A DNA stretch of 64,000 nt from JAVHYG01 sp040390025 (GCA_040390025.1 JAZJZD010000007.1:62001-126000); one strand, 5' to 3'; shown: positions 35,340-45,227, numbered from the stretch's first letter. Program-made: numbers and translations. Notes: a model not told the origin generated them from the letters alone.

Positions 35340-36536
35340 CTATTTAATGGCGGTAGACAATTCAACCTTCTCTATTTTTTCAAAACGCGAAGTGATTTTA
35401 TCGGCTGAAGTTTTGGCTTCTTGAATATCGGTATGTGCTTGCTGAATATGGTCTGATAAATTATCCATGCGTTTTCTAAATCGGGAAAAATCTTGGGCTA
35501 ATACCGTAAGATGTTCTTGAATCAGATGTATTTGTTCATGTGTTGCGGCGTCTTTTAAAACAGCACGCGCTGTTGTTAAAATAGCCATCATCGTGGTGGG
35601 AGAAACAAGCCAGACATGTTGGCGGTGTGCTTCTTCAACGAGATCATAATAATGCGCGTGAATTTCTGCAAAAATGGCTTCAGCTGGAATAAAGAGCAGC
35701 GCACCTTCAGAGGTTTCTCCGGAAATGATATATTTGGATGAAACCGATTGAATATGGTGGCGTATATCCTTACGAAACTGCGCAGTAGCAGCACGCTGCT
35801 CACTTTTGGGTAAATTCTGATCGGTTAATTTTTTAAAACCTTCTAAGGGAAATTTGGCATCAATGGCAATACTGCCTGTTGGTGGAGGAAGTAATAATAG
35901 ACAGTCAACGCGTTTACCGTTGCTGAGTGTATGTTGTAAACTAAAGTGTGCGGCGGGTAACACATTTTTAATTAAGTCATTGAGTTGAACTTCGCCGAAA
36001 ACACCGCGCGAACGCTTATCCACTAAGATGTGTTGTAAACTGACAACGTTATTAGAAAGCTCAGTGATACGTTTTTGTGCCTCATCGATGAGGGCGAGCC
36101 GCTTAATGACGTCTGTAAAGGTGGCTGTTGTTTGGGCAAACCCATCAAATAAACGTTTTTCCACTTGACCGCTGATACCTTGTAATTTTTCCTGTGTATT
36201 TTCGGTTAATTTATCCATACGCTGATTAATAGATTGTAAACCTTGCTGAATACTGTCTTGTAATAATTTTAAGTTACCCAGTTGATGCTGATCAAATTGT
36301 TGTCGATACAGACTTAATTCGCGGTGTAATTGTTCCTTTGACTCAGCTGCATTGCGTTGATCAGCAACGCGTGAATCATTAAGTTGACTAAGTAAACGAT
36401 TGATGTCTGACCAACGGCTTTCCATTCGCACTAATTTGTCATTTTGCCGTTCCAATTTATAAAAATGAAAAAAAGCAAACCCAATCAAACTGGCAAGCAA
36501 ACCTAAAGTGATATATATAAAGTTAAGGGTTATCAT
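35340..36536 (-). CDS. rmuC: DNA recombination protein RmuC
   Basis: 398 residues (E. coli 475). An N-terminal membrane anchor (MITLNFIYITLGLLASLIGF) is followed by a long coiled coil (about 30-165) and the RmuC nuclease-fold domain (GVFGEVQLNDLIKNVLP, IAIDAKFPLEGFKKL, ALLFIPAEAIFAEI), then a second coil. RmuC limits inversions at short inverted repeats, which is of interest in a genome with many palindromes. Divergent from slt. Confidence 0.92.
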   Translation of the reverse strand: MITLNFIYITLGLLASLIGFAFFHFYKLERQNDKLVRMESRWSDINRLLSQLNDSRVADQRNAAESKEQLHRELSLYRQQFDQHQLGNLKLLQDSIQQGLQSINQRMDKLTENTQEKLQGISGQVEKRLFDGFAQTTATFTDVIKRLALIDEAQKRITELSNNVVSLQHILVDKRSRGVFGEVQLNDLIKNVLPAAHFSLQHTLSNGKRVDCLLLLPPPTGSIAIDAKFPLEGFKKLTDQNLPKSEQRAATAQFRKDIRHHIQSVSSKYIISGETSEGALLFIPAEAIFAEIHAHYYDLVEEAHRQHVWLVSPTTMMAILTTARAVLKDAATHEQIHLIQEHLTVLAQDFSRFRKRMDNLSDHIQQAHTDIQEAKTSADKITSRFEKIEKVELSTAIK

Positions 36537-36565
36537 TTTTCCTATTTCCTAAAAGAAACTATGGG

Positions 36566-38416
36566 ATGCATAAAAAATATTTGTGCTTATTGGTTTTATG
36601 CTTAATTCACGCCTCTGCGCTTGCATATGTGGTGAACGCTAGCTATTCACAACGACAATTATTTTGGCAAGCACGACAATCTTTACTAGCAAAAAATTAT
36701 CAACAGTTTGAACAATTAAAAGTACATTTAAAAAATTATCCTTTATATCCTTATTTGGCATATACCAAGCTGAAACAACAATTAGCATATCAGAATGTAG
36801 ATCAAATAGACGATTTTTTAGAAATGTATAAAGACACGCCTCTGGCGGATAAGTTACGCATAGAATGCTTAACGCTATCCGCAAAAAATGGAAACTGGTC
36901 TCGTTTTATACACTTCTATCGGCCTGTTTATGGTCCACTGCTACAGTGCTACTATGTGAATGCTTTATTAGAGACAAATCACACAAGCACAGCGTATCAA
37001 GCGCTACCTGAGTTATGGTTAACACTTAATTCTCCACCTTATGTATGCCGTAGGATATTTTCTCGTTGGGAGACAGCAGGGGGGCTTAATCGGAAATTGG
37101 TTTGGAAAAAACTCGAACAAGCTATTCAGCATAATGATGTAGCACTTATCCAACATTTAATTCAGTTTTTACCCGTTAATGAAAAAGGATACGTTAAACA
37201 TTGGTATCAAGTACATAATCATCCGTTACTTATTGAACAGAGTGAACAATTTGATAGCGATGATAGAATTGATCACAAGATTTTATTATATGGATTGCAT
37301 CGATTAGCTAGTAAGGATCCTAACGAATTGGCAGAAACTTGGCCCGTATTGGTAAAAAATTATGATTTTACCGAGTCCGAAAGACAAGATTTACTAAGTA
37401 GTTTATCGGTTGCACTAGCAAGACGTGCTGATCTCGATGCAGGTGCTTGGTTGAAACAAGTAAAGCCAAATTATGCCAATGCGGCATTACGTGAATGGCG
37501 AGTACGTAATGAATTATTGAAGGGAGACTGGCGGCAAGTACTTTATTGGATAGATCAGTTGACGCGAGCCGAGCAAAAGCTTCCCTGTTGGCGCTATTGG
37601 CGTGCTAGGGCTTTGGCAGAAACCCAACAACCTGATGCGGCTACCACACTTTATAAAGCCTTAGCGCAAGAAATCGATTACTATGGCATATTAGCCAGCC
37701 AACGTTTAAAACAAAGTTATCATCCTAAAACACAAAGGATATGGGGTGATAGCAGCGCATTACAACAAAACGCAGCAATACAACGCGCTACAGAGCTTTA
37801 CGCACTTGGCTTTACAGGCGATGCGCGACGAGAGTGGCAATGGTCACTTAATAACTTATCGAAATCGCAACTGCAAGCAGCCGCACAATTAGCTAAAAAA
37901 TGGGAGTGGTATGATTTGGCAATTATTGGTGCGGCTAAAGCCAAGATTCATAATGATATTAAATTGCGTTTTCCCTTGGCTTATCGGCCCTCGGTGTTAT
38001 CCGCTGCAAGAAAAGCGCATTTAAATTCAGCTTGGATTTGGGCCATTATGCGACAAGAAAGTGCCTTTATGTGGAATGCCAAATCAAGTGCAGGTGCATT
38101 AGGGCTAATGCAAATTATGCCAGCAACGGGAAAAAATCTGGCGAAAAATCTTAATCTAGGGACGGTTTATTTATTAGATCCGGAACTTAACATTCGTTTG
38201 GGAAGTACTTATTTAAAACGTTTATTAAAAACGTTTGATGGAAACATGCTATTGGCAACTGCGGCTTATAATGTAGGCCCAACTCGGATTAAAAATTACC
38301 AATCGCTTTATCGACGTTTACCGAAAGATGTTTGGGTAGAAATTTTACCCTGGAAAGAAACACGCGATTATATTAAGAGTGTAAGTTTGGCACGTAATAT
38401 TTATAATCAAATTTAA
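36566..38416 (+). CDS. slt: Soluble lytic murein transglycosylase
   Basis: 616 residues (E. coli Slt70 645). The signal peptide MHKKYLCLLVLCLIHASALA leads to the alpha-superhelical U and L domains and the C-terminal catalytic domain: AIMRQESAFMWNAKSSAGALGLMQIMPATG with the catalytic Glu in RQES, then AAYNVGPTRI. It cleaves peptidoglycan to 1,6-anhydro products in the periplasm. Confidence 0.94.
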   Translation: MHKKYLCLLVLCLIHASALAYVVNASYSQRQLFWQARQSLLAKNYQQFEQLKVHLKNYPLYPYLAYTKLKQQLAYQNVDQIDDFLEMYKDTPLADKLRIECLTLSAKNGNWSRFIHFYRPVYGPLLQCYYVNALLETNHTSTAYQALPELWLTLNSPPYVCRRIFSRWETAGGLNRKLVWKKLEQAIQHNDVALIQHLIQFLPVNEKGYVKHWYQVHNHPLLIEQSEQFDSDDRIDHKILLYGLHRLASKDPNELAETWPVLVKNYDFTESERQDLLSSLSVALARRADLDAGAWLKQVKPNYANAALREWRVRNELLKGDWRQVLYWIDQLTRAEQKLPCWRYWRARALAETQQPDAATTLYKALAQEIDYYGILASQRLKQSYHPKTQRIWGDSSALQQNAAIQRATELYALGFTGDARREWQWSLNNLSKSQLQAAAQLAKKWEWYDLAIIGAAKAKIHNDIKLRFPLAYRPSVLSAARKAHLNSAWIWAIMRQESAFMWNAKSSAGALGLMQIMPATGKNLAKNLNLGTVYLLDPELNIRLGSTYLKRLLKTFDGNMLLATAAYNVGPTRIKNYQSLYRRLPKDVWVEILPWKETRDYIKSVSLARNIYNQI

Positions 38417-38426
38417 TTTCTATTTA

Positions 38427-38483
38427 TACCGCTCGTACTTGAATTTTTGGCAGCAACGCCGCTCAATTGACCATTTCGCGGTA
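38427..38483. repeat. Diverged palindromic element copy
   Basis: Begins TACCGCTCGTACTTGAA like the elements at 20166 and 24553 and ends CGCGGTA, but the centre is different. It lies just after the slt stop codon. Confidence 0.5.
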
Positions 38484-38518
38484 CTTGCTAAAAACCCAAT
38501 TGCTCTGAGCATAGAAAA

Positions 38519-38553
38519 ATTATCCTGTTCTTGAAACGTAAAAACAGGATAAT
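38519..38553 (-). terminator. Intrinsic terminator, probably of the BON gene
   Basis: Perfect 11-bp arms (38519-38529 / 38543-38553); on the minus strand a T-run follows. It lies 25 bp beyond the stop of the BON-domain gene and may also stop slt transcription. Confidence 0.7.
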
Positions 38554-38577
38554 CTTATTTCTCATAGGTTTGATAAA

Positions 38578-38904
38578 CTATTTTGTCATTTTTTTTACAA
38601 CTAAAGCATTTGTGACAGCGGTAACGCCTTCAACTTGTTTAACTAGCTTTGCTGCTTTAACTTTTTCAGCTTCTGTATCAACGAAGCCTGTTAGTTTTAC
38701 TTGACCCTTATAACTCATAACAGAAATAGCTAAGCTTTTGAGTTCAGGATCAGCTAATAGTTTTGATTTAGCTTTAAGGGTTATTACACTATTGTCGACA
38801 TACTGACCGGTGGATTCATGCTGTAGTGGTTTATGACCCATGGCCATCGTTCCGATAATAGGAAAAGCCACTAAGCTTAAAATAAAAAATAACTTTGCTT
38901 TCAT
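38578..38904 (-). CDS. BON-domain periplasmic protein
   Basis: 108 residues from ATG at 38902-38904 (AGGAG upstream; a TTG three codons earlier is too close to it). The signal peptide MKAKLFFILSLVAFPIIGTM is followed by one BON domain: DNSVITLKAKSKLLADPELKSLAISVMSYKGQVKLTGFVDTEAE...VEGVTAVTNALVVKK. BON domains bind phospholipid; OsmY is the best-known relative. Probably a periplasmic stress protein. Confidence 0.85.
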   Translation of the reverse strand: MKAKLFFILSLVAFPIIGTMAMGHKPLQHESTGQYVDNSVITLKAKSKLLADPELKSLAISVMSYKGQVKLTGFVDTEAEKVKAAKLVKQVEGVTAVTNALVVKKMTK

Positions 38905-38971
38905 AATACTCAATACTCCTATTTAAAAAATAGAAACTTCACTTTTCGATTATTTTATTTTTTTATTAAAC

Positions 38972-39052
38972 CTAAAATAGATGGCTAAATAACCAAATAA
39001 GTAGTAATACTGCAATAGGGATGCCTAATAACCATGCAATTAAATATTTCAT
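38972..39052 (-). CDS. 26-residue single-membrane-helix peptide
   Basis: A small gene found by reading the minus strand. GAGGGAGT sits directly before the ATG (39050-39052). The product, MKYLIAWLLGIPIAVLLLIW then LFSHLF, is almost entirely one membrane helix with a Gly-Ile-Pro kink. Similar tiny proteins are known in proteobacteria without a clear role. It is divergent from nothing obvious and lies upstream of the BON gene, perhaps cotranscribed (67 bp gap). Confidence 0.55.
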   Translation of the reverse strand: MKYLIAWLLGIPIAVLLLIWLFSHLF

Positions 39053-39363
39053 ACTCCCTCGCTTTTAGAGTTTATTAGACCCATATAATTGTCTTTTGAT
39101 TGTCCTGTTTTCTTATAAGTCCTCAAGTTTGTCATTGGAGATGATATGCAAAGGTCTATTTTAGAGAAATGCACTCTCTATCAAAAGAGTAGTCAAGACA
39201 ACCAAGAAATCAAGTAAGATTGTGCAAAAAAAGCTAAGAGCTACTAAATAAGGGGCTTTTGTCGACAGCTTAATTGCTTAAAATTTAGTAGGCTTAGACG
39301 TTAACTTAATAGAAACCCTAGCTTTAATTAACTAAAATTGATTTATTCAGGAATAGGAAAATC
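39053..39363. other. Intergenic region with a possible tiny ORF
   Basis: 311 bp. Apart from promoter-length DNA for the membrane peptide, it contains a 23-codon frame at 39146-39217 (plus strand; MQRSILEKCTLYQKSSQDNQ...) with GGAG before the ATG. There is no other support. The part near 39300 lies after ssb and shows no clear terminator. Confidence 0.35.
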
Positions 39364-39834
39364 CTAAAAGGGAATGTCGTCATCGGTAAACTCTGTTGCC
39401 ATTTCTACAGATTTGTTGGTTTCTTGTGCAGAGTGTGCTTGTTGGAAAGAGTTATTAGGCGTAAATGAGGCATCTCCCATACTCGTATTTGCACCACGAC
39501 TATCTAACATTTGTAGGTCATTTGTGACTATTTCAGTGGTGTACCGATCTTGGCCTGTTGTTTTATCTTGCCATTTTCGCGTTTGGAGTCGGCCTTCAAT
39601 ATAGACTTTAGAACCCTTTTTTAGATATTGACCCGCAATTTCAGCTAAGCGCTGAAATAAAACGACACGATGCCACTCTGTACGTTCCTGTTGTTCACCC
39701 GTTTGCTTGTCTTTCCAGCTTTCACTCGTGGCAATATTAATAGTGGCTACCGCCGCACCATTAGGCATATGACGAACTTCAGGATCAGTACCTAGGTTAC
39801 CAATTAATATAACTTTATTAATACCTCTAGCCAT
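39364..39834 (-). CDS. ssb: Single-stranded DNA-binding protein
   Basis: 156 residues (E. coli 178). OB fold with MARGINKVILIGNLGTDPEVR, ESWKDKQTGEQQERTEWHRVV and GSKVYIEGRLQTRKW. The linker is short and the acidic tip EFTDDDIPF, which docks many repair proteins, is intact. Divergent from uvrA, as in E. coli. Confidence 0.97.
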   Translation of the reverse strand: MARGINKVILIGNLGTDPEVRHMPNGAAVATINIATSESWKDKQTGEQQERTEWHRVVLFQRLAEIAGQYLKKGSKVYIEGRLQTRKWQDKTTGQDRYTTEIVTNDLQMLDSRGANTSMGDASFTPNNSFQQAHSAQETNKSVEMATEFTDDDIPF

Positions 39835-40030
39835 GTTTCATTCTCCTAACGGAATATCTATAAATGAGATTTTAATTCTTGTAGTTAAAAAAGAAAAGAT
39901 AAAAATGGAGTTTTTCAAGGTTTCTTTTCATGATTTTCAGGGTTATAGTGCAAGGTTTATTCTATCTAAAAGCTATCTTTTAGCATAGTGTTTTGTTGGT
40001 TTCTTAAACTGCTTCACTAAAATAGACTCT

Positions 40031-42910
40031 ATGGATACTATTAGCATTCACGGTGCGCGTACGCATAATCTGAAAAATATCAACCTTGATATACCTCGTG
40101 GAAAATTAGTTGTTATCACCGGTTTATCGGGCTCTGGAAAGTCGTCTTTAGCATTCGATACACTCTATGCAGAAGGACAACGTCGCTATGTCGAGTCTTT
40201 ATCTTCTTATGCGCGCCAATTTCTTTCTATGATGGATAAACCGGATGTCGATCATATTGAGGGGCTTTCTCCGGCTATTGCTATCGATCAAAAATCCACC
40301 TCACATAATCCACGTTCAACCGTAGGTACGATAACCGAAATTTATGATTATCTGCGCGTGTTATTTGCCAGAATTGGCGAACCGCGTTGCCCGGTGCATG
40401 GTACCAGTCTAGCGGCGCAGAGTATCAGCCAAATGGTGGATACACTAATGGCTTTGCCTGCCGATACGCGCCTTCTCATATTAGCGCCAGTCGTTCAAGG
40501 GCGGAAAGGGGAATATAAACAATTATTTAGCCATCTACGCAGTCAAGGTTATATCCGTGCACGCATTGATGGCAAAATAGAAGAACTTGACACAATCTCC
40601 CCTTTAAATGCAAAACAAAAACATAGCATTGAAGTGGTGGTAGATAGAGGTATTAAAGTAAAAGCCGAAAATCAGCTTCGATTAAGTGAATCTTTGGCAA
40701 CGGCTGCTTTGTTAAGCGAAGGTTTAGTTACTGTTGTTGTGCAAGCGGATTCACCGAAAAAAAAATCTGAAGAATTAGTTTTTTCGGAACGGTTTGCTTG
40801 TTCACAATGTGGCTATAGCATTAGCGAATTAGAGCCTCGTTTGTTTTCATTTAATAATCCAGCAGGTGCGTGTCCTCAATGTGATGGGATTGGTCATGAA
40901 CAAATTTTTGATGAAGAAAAAATAGTAACACCGCTTCTTAGTCTTTCAAGAGGGGCTATTCAAGGTTGGAATGCGCAAAATCCCTATTATTTTTCGCTTT
41001 TGAAGACCTTAGCTAAACATTATCAATTTTCTTTAGAGCAACCTTTCCATAAACTCGCAAAGAAAATACAAAAGATTATTTTGTATGGAAGTGGAGAAGA
41101 AGAACTTAAGTTTCATTATCAAGCACAAAAGGGCTATATATATAACAAGAAAAAACCCTTTGAAGGTGTTATCCCGATGATGAAACGTCGTTATCAGGAA
41201 ACTGAATCACATATGGTGAGAGAAGAGTTGGCGCGTTATTTGGCAGTAAAACCCTGTACCGCATGTGGTGGGTCGCGTTTAAACAATGCAGCACGCCATG
41301 TTTTTATTGGAGACAGGTCCATCGCCAAGTGGGCTGCGTTGCCGATAGATCAACTAAAGATAAGCTTTGAACAATTAACTTTATCGGGACAACGTGCAAA
41401 AATTGCAAGTGGTCTAAAAAAGGAAATTGTTGAACGTTTAAATTTTCTCATCGATGTGGGGTTGGATTATTTAGCATTAGATCGTAGTTCCGATACTTTG
41501 TCGGGGGGCGAATCGCAGCGAATTCGACTCGCGAGTCAGATTGGTTCGGGTCTAGTAGGTGTGATGTATATTTTAGATGAACCTTCTATTGGCTTACACC
41601 AGAGAGATAATGCACGTTTGTTGAGCACTTTGTTACGTTTAAGAGACCTCGGAAATACGGTCATTGTGGTAGAACATGATGAAGATGCAATACGTCATGC
41701 GGATCATGTTATCGATATGGGACCTGGAGCAGGCGTTCACGGCGGAGAAGTTATTGCGCAAGGCTCGCCCGCTGCCGTTATGCGTAATCCCAAATCCTTG
41801 ACAGGGAAATACCTCTCAGGGCAATGTCGTATCGTATGCGCTGCAAAGCAACGGCATAAGCTAGATCCAACACGCTTACTGAAGTTGACAGGCGCTACAG
41901 GAAATAATTTAAAAGATATCGATATTGAAATTCCTTTGGGTTTAATGACATGCATTACGGGTGTTTCTGGTTCTGGAAAATCGACATTAATCAATGATAC
42001 GCTCTATCCATTAGCGGCTAGAGAATTGAATGCAGCCACATTGCTACAGCCGGCGCCTTATCGTCAAATTACAGGTTTAGAACAACTGGATAAAATCATT
42101 GATATTGATCAAAGTCCTATTGGTCGTACACCTCGTTCTAATCCCGCTACTTATATAGGCATGTTTACCTCTATCCGTGAATTATTTGCTGCGACGCCAG
42201 AAGCACGGTCGCGCGGTTATACACCAGGTCGATTTAGCTTTAATGTTAAAGGAGGGCGCTGTGAATCCTGTGAAGGCGATGGCGTAATGAAGGTCGAGAT
42301 GCATTTTCTTGCTGATATTTATGTACAATGCGATATATGTAAAGGCCAGCGTTATAATCGAGAGACGTTGGAAATACGTTATAAAGATAAAACAATCTAT
42401 CAAATTCTAGAAATGACTGTAGAAGAAGCCTGCGAGTTCTTTAAAGCGATTCCGGCGCTTGCCAAAAAATTACAAACCTTGATTGAAGTAGGGCTTGCTT
42501 ATATCCATCTCGGCCAAAGTGCACCGACTCTATCTGGAGGAGAAGCGCAGCGTGTTAAACTGGCCAAGGAGCTGAGTAAACGAGATACCGGAAGAACATT
42601 ATATATCCTAGATGAACCGACAACGGGTTTGCATTTTTATGATATCGAACAGCTTTTAAAGGTGTTACATAGTTTACGTGACCGTGGTAATACGGTTGTC
42701 GTGATTGAACATAATCTGGATGTAATTAAAACAGCAGACTGGGTTATTGATCTGGGTCCCGAGGGAGGAGTGAGAGGAGGGCAGATTATTTGTGTAGGTA
42801 CGCCTGAACAAGTTGCTAAAACCCCTCAGTCTTATACCGGACAGTTTTTAAAACCATTATTAGGGAAACAGACCCGATTAAGCGCCGAAAAAAATGGCCG
42901 TCATGGATAA
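40031..42910 (+). CDS. uvrA: Excinuclease ABC subunit A
   Basis: 959 residues (E. coli 940). Two ABC ATPase modules with zinc modules: Walker A GLSGSGKSSLAFDT and GVSGSGKSTLIND, signatures LSGGESQRIRLASQIG and LSGGEAQRVKLAKEL, zinc fingers CSQCGYSI...CPQCDGIG, CTACGG, and CESCEGDGVMKVEMHF...CDICKGQRYN. It recognises damage with UvrB; uvrC is in this window at 22990, uvrB is not. I found no LexA-like box in the ssb-uvrA gap. Confidence 0.97.
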   Translation: MDTISIHGARTHNLKNINLDIPRGKLVVITGLSGSGKSSLAFDTLYAEGQRRYVESLSSYARQFLSMMDKPDVDHIEGLSPAIAIDQKSTSHNPRSTVGTITEIYDYLRVLFARIGEPRCPVHGTSLAAQSISQMVDTLMALPADTRLLILAPVVQGRKGEYKQLFSHLRSQGYIRARIDGKIEELDTISPLNAKQKHSIEVVVDRGIKVKAENQLRLSESLATAALLSEGLVTVVVQADSPKKKSEELVFSERFACSQCGYSISELEPRLFSFNNPAGACPQCDGIGHEQIFDEEKIVTPLLSLSRGAIQGWNAQNPYYFSLLKTLAKHYQFSLEQPFHKLAKKIQKIILYGSGEEELKFHYQAQKGYIYNKKKPFEGVIPMMKRRYQETESHMVREELARYLAVKPCTACGGSRLNNAARHVFIGDRSIAKWAALPIDQLKISFEQLTLSGQRAKIASGLKKEIVERLNFLIDVGLDYLALDRSSDTLSGGESQRIRLASQIGSGLVGVMYILDEPSIGLHQRDNARLLSTLLRLRDLGNTVIVVEHDEDAIRHADHVIDMGPGAGVHGGEVIAQGSPAAVMRNPKSLTGKYLSGQCRIVCAAKQRHKLDPTRLLKLTGATGNNLKDIDIEIPLGLMTCITGVSGSGKSTLINDTLYPLAARELNAATLLQPAPYRQITGLEQLDKIIDIDQSPIGRTPRSNPATYIGMFTSIRELFAATPEARSRGYTPGRFSFNVKGGRCESCEGDGVMKVEMHFLADIYVQCDICKGQRYNRETLEIRYKDKTIYQILEMTVEEACEFFKAIPALAKKLQTLIEVGLAYIHLGQSAPTLSGGEAQRVKLAKELSKRDTGRTLYILDEPTTGLHFYDIEQLLKVLHSLRDRGNTVVVIEHNLDVIKTADWVIDLGPEGGVRGGQIICVGTPEQVAKTPQSYTGQFLKPLLGKQTRLSAEKNGRHG

Positions 42911-42933
42911 GAGGAATAGAAAAAAATAAACCG

Positions 42934-43611
42934 TTAACCGAAGTTATAACCAATACCGACAGCAACAAAGTCAATGTTACCTGGACGATTATTACTTAAC
43001 GGTTGGATATATGTCCATGAAGTATCGACAGAGATATTCGGCGTAACATCATAACCTACGCCAACTGCTGCTTCGGGTGCCCCTATGTGCTTATCAATAC
43101 CGGATATGCTGTTAATGTTTATCGAGCTAGGAGCTATGTTTGGGAGTTGTGTTACTTTTGCATTGAATAATGTCGTTAAATAAGCTAGTCCGAGTTTACC
43201 GTAAACATTAAACTTATTATTAATGGGAAAAATACCTTTCGCAACTATATCAAGTACATTTTGCTGCAACGATAGACTAGATATTCCTGTAAGTTCAACG
43301 CCATAAACTCTTCTTGTAGCTAATTGTAAATAGCCTGCTTCAAGCGCAAAATTTTGATTGAATTGATAACCGATAGCTAAGCGACCTGCTAGGCCGTTAT
43401 TGGATACGTCAGTTGTATCCATTTCATTGGGAATAAATCGAGGGATAATAAATTTTTCGTTAATAGCTTCAATATTGGTTTTATCCTTCATATGTGTATT
43501 AGCATAGCCAAGCTGGCTGCTAATATATATACCGTGCACAGCAGCATTGGCAGCCATAACACTGAATGTGGAAATACCTAGTACAGAAATACTGGCTATT
43601 TTTTTTAGCAT
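42934..43611 (-). CDS. Outer-membrane beta-barrel protein, paralogue 1
   Basis: 225 residues. The signal peptide MLKKIASISVLGISTFSVMA, ending ANAA, is followed by an eight-stranded-type barrel: GIYISSQLGYANTHMKDKTN, LAGRLAIGYQFNQNFALEAGY, NVYGKLGLAYLTT, VGVGYDVTPNISVDTSWTYI and terminal strand FVAVGIGYNFG. Opacity/OmpA-barrel type (OMP_b-brl). It lies 15 bp after paralogue 2 and is probably cotranscribed with it. First of seven tandem paralogues. Confidence 0.85.
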   Translation of the reverse strand: MLKKIASISVLGISTFSVMAANAAVHGIYISSQLGYANTHMKDKTNIEAINEKFIIPRFIPNEMDTTDVSNNGLAGRLAIGYQFNQNFALEAGYLQLATRRVYGVELTGISSLSLQQNVLDIVAKGIFPINNKFNVYGKLGLAYLTTLFNAKVTQLPNIAPSSININSISGIDKHIGAPEAAVGVGYDVTPNISVDTSWTYIQPLSNNRPGNIDFVAVGIGYNFG

Positions 43612-43626
43612 TTTGTTATGTTCATT

Positions 43627-44295
43627 TTAATCGAAGTTATAGTCCACACCCACAGCAACAAAATCAATGTTACCCGGACGATTTTTTCCTATAAGTTGAA
43701 TATGTAACCACGAGGTATCAATGGAAACACTAGGTGTAATTTCATAGCTGACACCAACTGTGGTTTCAGGCGCCCATTTATGCTGTGTTATATCTGCAGC
43801 ACCATTGAGATCATAGGTAGTAACCGTGTTATTATTACGGTATCTCTTACCATCTATTTTTGTAGTTAAATAGGCGGCTCCCAACTTACCATACATATTG
43901 AGATTATTGGTAATAAGCAAAATAGCTTTACCCGTTAAATCAATTGCACGTTGATTCAAGGAAATAGAAGCAGGAGTTCTATAAGAGTCTCCATTAATCT
44001 TTTTCTTACTTAATTGTAAATAACCCATTTCAATCGTAAAATGTTGGTTAAATTGATAACCAACCGCTAAACGGCCTGCTAAACCATTATTAGATAGATT
44101 AATTGCACCGCCATCGGCAGTAAATAGAGTCTTAGTTGCATCCCAAATAGCAGCGATGTTGGTTTTATCCTTCATATGCGTACTAGCATAACCGAGCTGA
44201 ACACTAATATACGTATTGGGCACAGCGGCATTGGAGACCATAACACTAAGCATGGAAATACTTAGTACATAAATACTAGCTATTTTTTTTAGCAT
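43627..44295 (-). CDS. Outer-membrane beta-barrel protein, paralogue 2
   Basis: 222 residues, closely related to paralogues 1 and 4, e.g. LAGRLAVGYQFNQHFTIEMGY and SYEITPSVSIDTSWLHIQ. Signal peptide MLKKIASIYVLSISMLSVMV. Differences lie mostly in extracellular-loop segments (about 55-75, 100-115 and 145-165), as expected for surface variation. It has no terminator after it, so paralogue 1 is likely in the same transcript. Confidence 0.85.
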   Translation of the reverse strand: MLKKIASIYVLSISMLSVMVSNAAVPNTYISVQLGYASTHMKDKTNIAAIWDATKTLFTADGGAINLSNNGLAGRLAVGYQFNQHFTIEMGYLQLSKKKINGDSYRTPASISLNQRAIDLTGKAILLITNNLNMYGKLGAAYLTTKIDGKRYRNNNTVTTYDLNGAADITQHKWAPETTVGVSYEITPSVSIDTSWLHIQLIGKNRPGNIDFVAVGVDYNFD

Positions 44296-44381
44296 TTCCT
44301 TATGCTCATTAGCTACTTAAATTTAGATATTATTATTAATATTTTATCTTTCTTTTATAATATAAGCAATGTTAAAAATGG

Positions 44382-44433
44382 GTACATCGCTCGTACTTGA
44401 AGATGCGAACTTTTTAAATTCGTAGCGAACGGT
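44382..44433 (+). repeat. Partial palindromic element (first hairpin)
   Basis: Matches the first hairpin of the uvrC and 20166 copies (TCGCTCGTACTTGAAGATGCGAAC.. with arms around TTTTTAAATTC, ending GCGAACGGTA), followed by CCGATCACATG as in the others. It lies between two barrel genes. Confidence 0.7.
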
Positions 44434-44517
44434 ATTCCGATCACATGGGGTAATGAGTATGGATTATCTCTGCAAAATTCAATAAAGAAAGAATTTAAGA
44501 GAAAAAATAAATAATAA

Positions 44518-44546
44518 AAAAGCCCAGAAATTTCTGGGCTTTTTCA
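44518..44546 (-). terminator. Intrinsic terminator of barrel paralogue 3
   Basis: AAAGCCCAGAAATTTCTGGGCTTT: strong stem with a T-run on the minus strand, 31 bp past the stop codon at 44577. Confidence 0.88.
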
Positions 44547-44576
44547 AACTTAAGGTTAGATTAATAGACTAATCGA

Positions 44577-45227
44577 TTAACCAAAGTTATAACCAATACC
44601 GACAGCAACAAAGTCAATGTTACCAGGTCGTTTATTTCCTATAGGTTGGATGTGTGTCCATGAAGTGTCAACAGAAACGTTTTGTGTAATGTCGTAACTT
44701 ACACCGACAGCCGCTTCAGGTGCCCACTTGTGCTTGGCAATATTATAAATTTGATTATTATTCCCACTCGCTTTGCTATCGCTATCCACATCTTTAAATG
44801 TAATATTGCTGGTTAGATAAGCAATACCTAGCTTTCCGTAAATATTAAAGCGATCGGATAAGGGCAAAATACCTTTTGCTGCAATATCAATGGCATTTTG
44901 TTTAAGTTTTTCAGTTCCAGTAGGGAAAGCATAGGCTTCTTCAAAGTATTTTCCATTTTTTAACTGAAGATAACCTAATTCAAGCGCCAAATTTTGATTA
45001 AATTGGTAACCTACCGCTAAGCGGCCCGCTAAGCCATTATTGTTTAGATTCGTGCCTGCTGGTCCTGGACGATTTGGAGTATTATAAGCTTCCGTTTTGC
45101 CTTTCATGTGTGTATTGGCATACCCCAGCTGACCGGTGACGTATACGCCTGGAGCAGCGGCATTAGCTGCCATAACGCCGAGTGCAGAAACACCCAACAC
45201 AGTGGTTGTTAGTATTTTTTTAAACAT
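44577..45227 (-). CDS. Outer-membrane beta-barrel protein, paralogue 3
   Basis: 216 residues. Signal peptide MFKKILTTTVLGVSALGVMA ending ANAA. Barrel strands match the group (GVYVTGQLGYANTHMKGKTE, LAGRLAVGYQFNQNLALELG, DITQNVSVDTSWTHIQPIGN, VAVGIGYNFG). Loops differ (NTPNRPGPAGTN, KDVDSDSKASGNNN). It has its own AGGAGAA site before the ATG and its own terminator, so it is a single-gene transcript. Confidence 0.87.
   Translation of the reverse strand: MFKKILTTTVLGVSALGVMAANAAAPGVYVTGQLGYANTHMKGKTEAYNTPNRPGPAGTNLNNNGLAGRLAVGYQFNQNLALELGYLQLKNGKYFEEAYAFPTGTEKLKQNAIDIAAKGILPLSDRFNIYGKLGIAYLTSNITFKDVDSDSKASGNNNQIYNIAKHKWAPEAAVGVSYDITQNVSVDTSWTHIQPIGNKRPGNIDFVAVGIGYNFG

Noticed and set aside
39835..40030. 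LexA operator between ssb and uvrA
   Set aside because: No CTGT-N8-ACAG-type site is present in the interval, so SOS control is not supported by the sequence.
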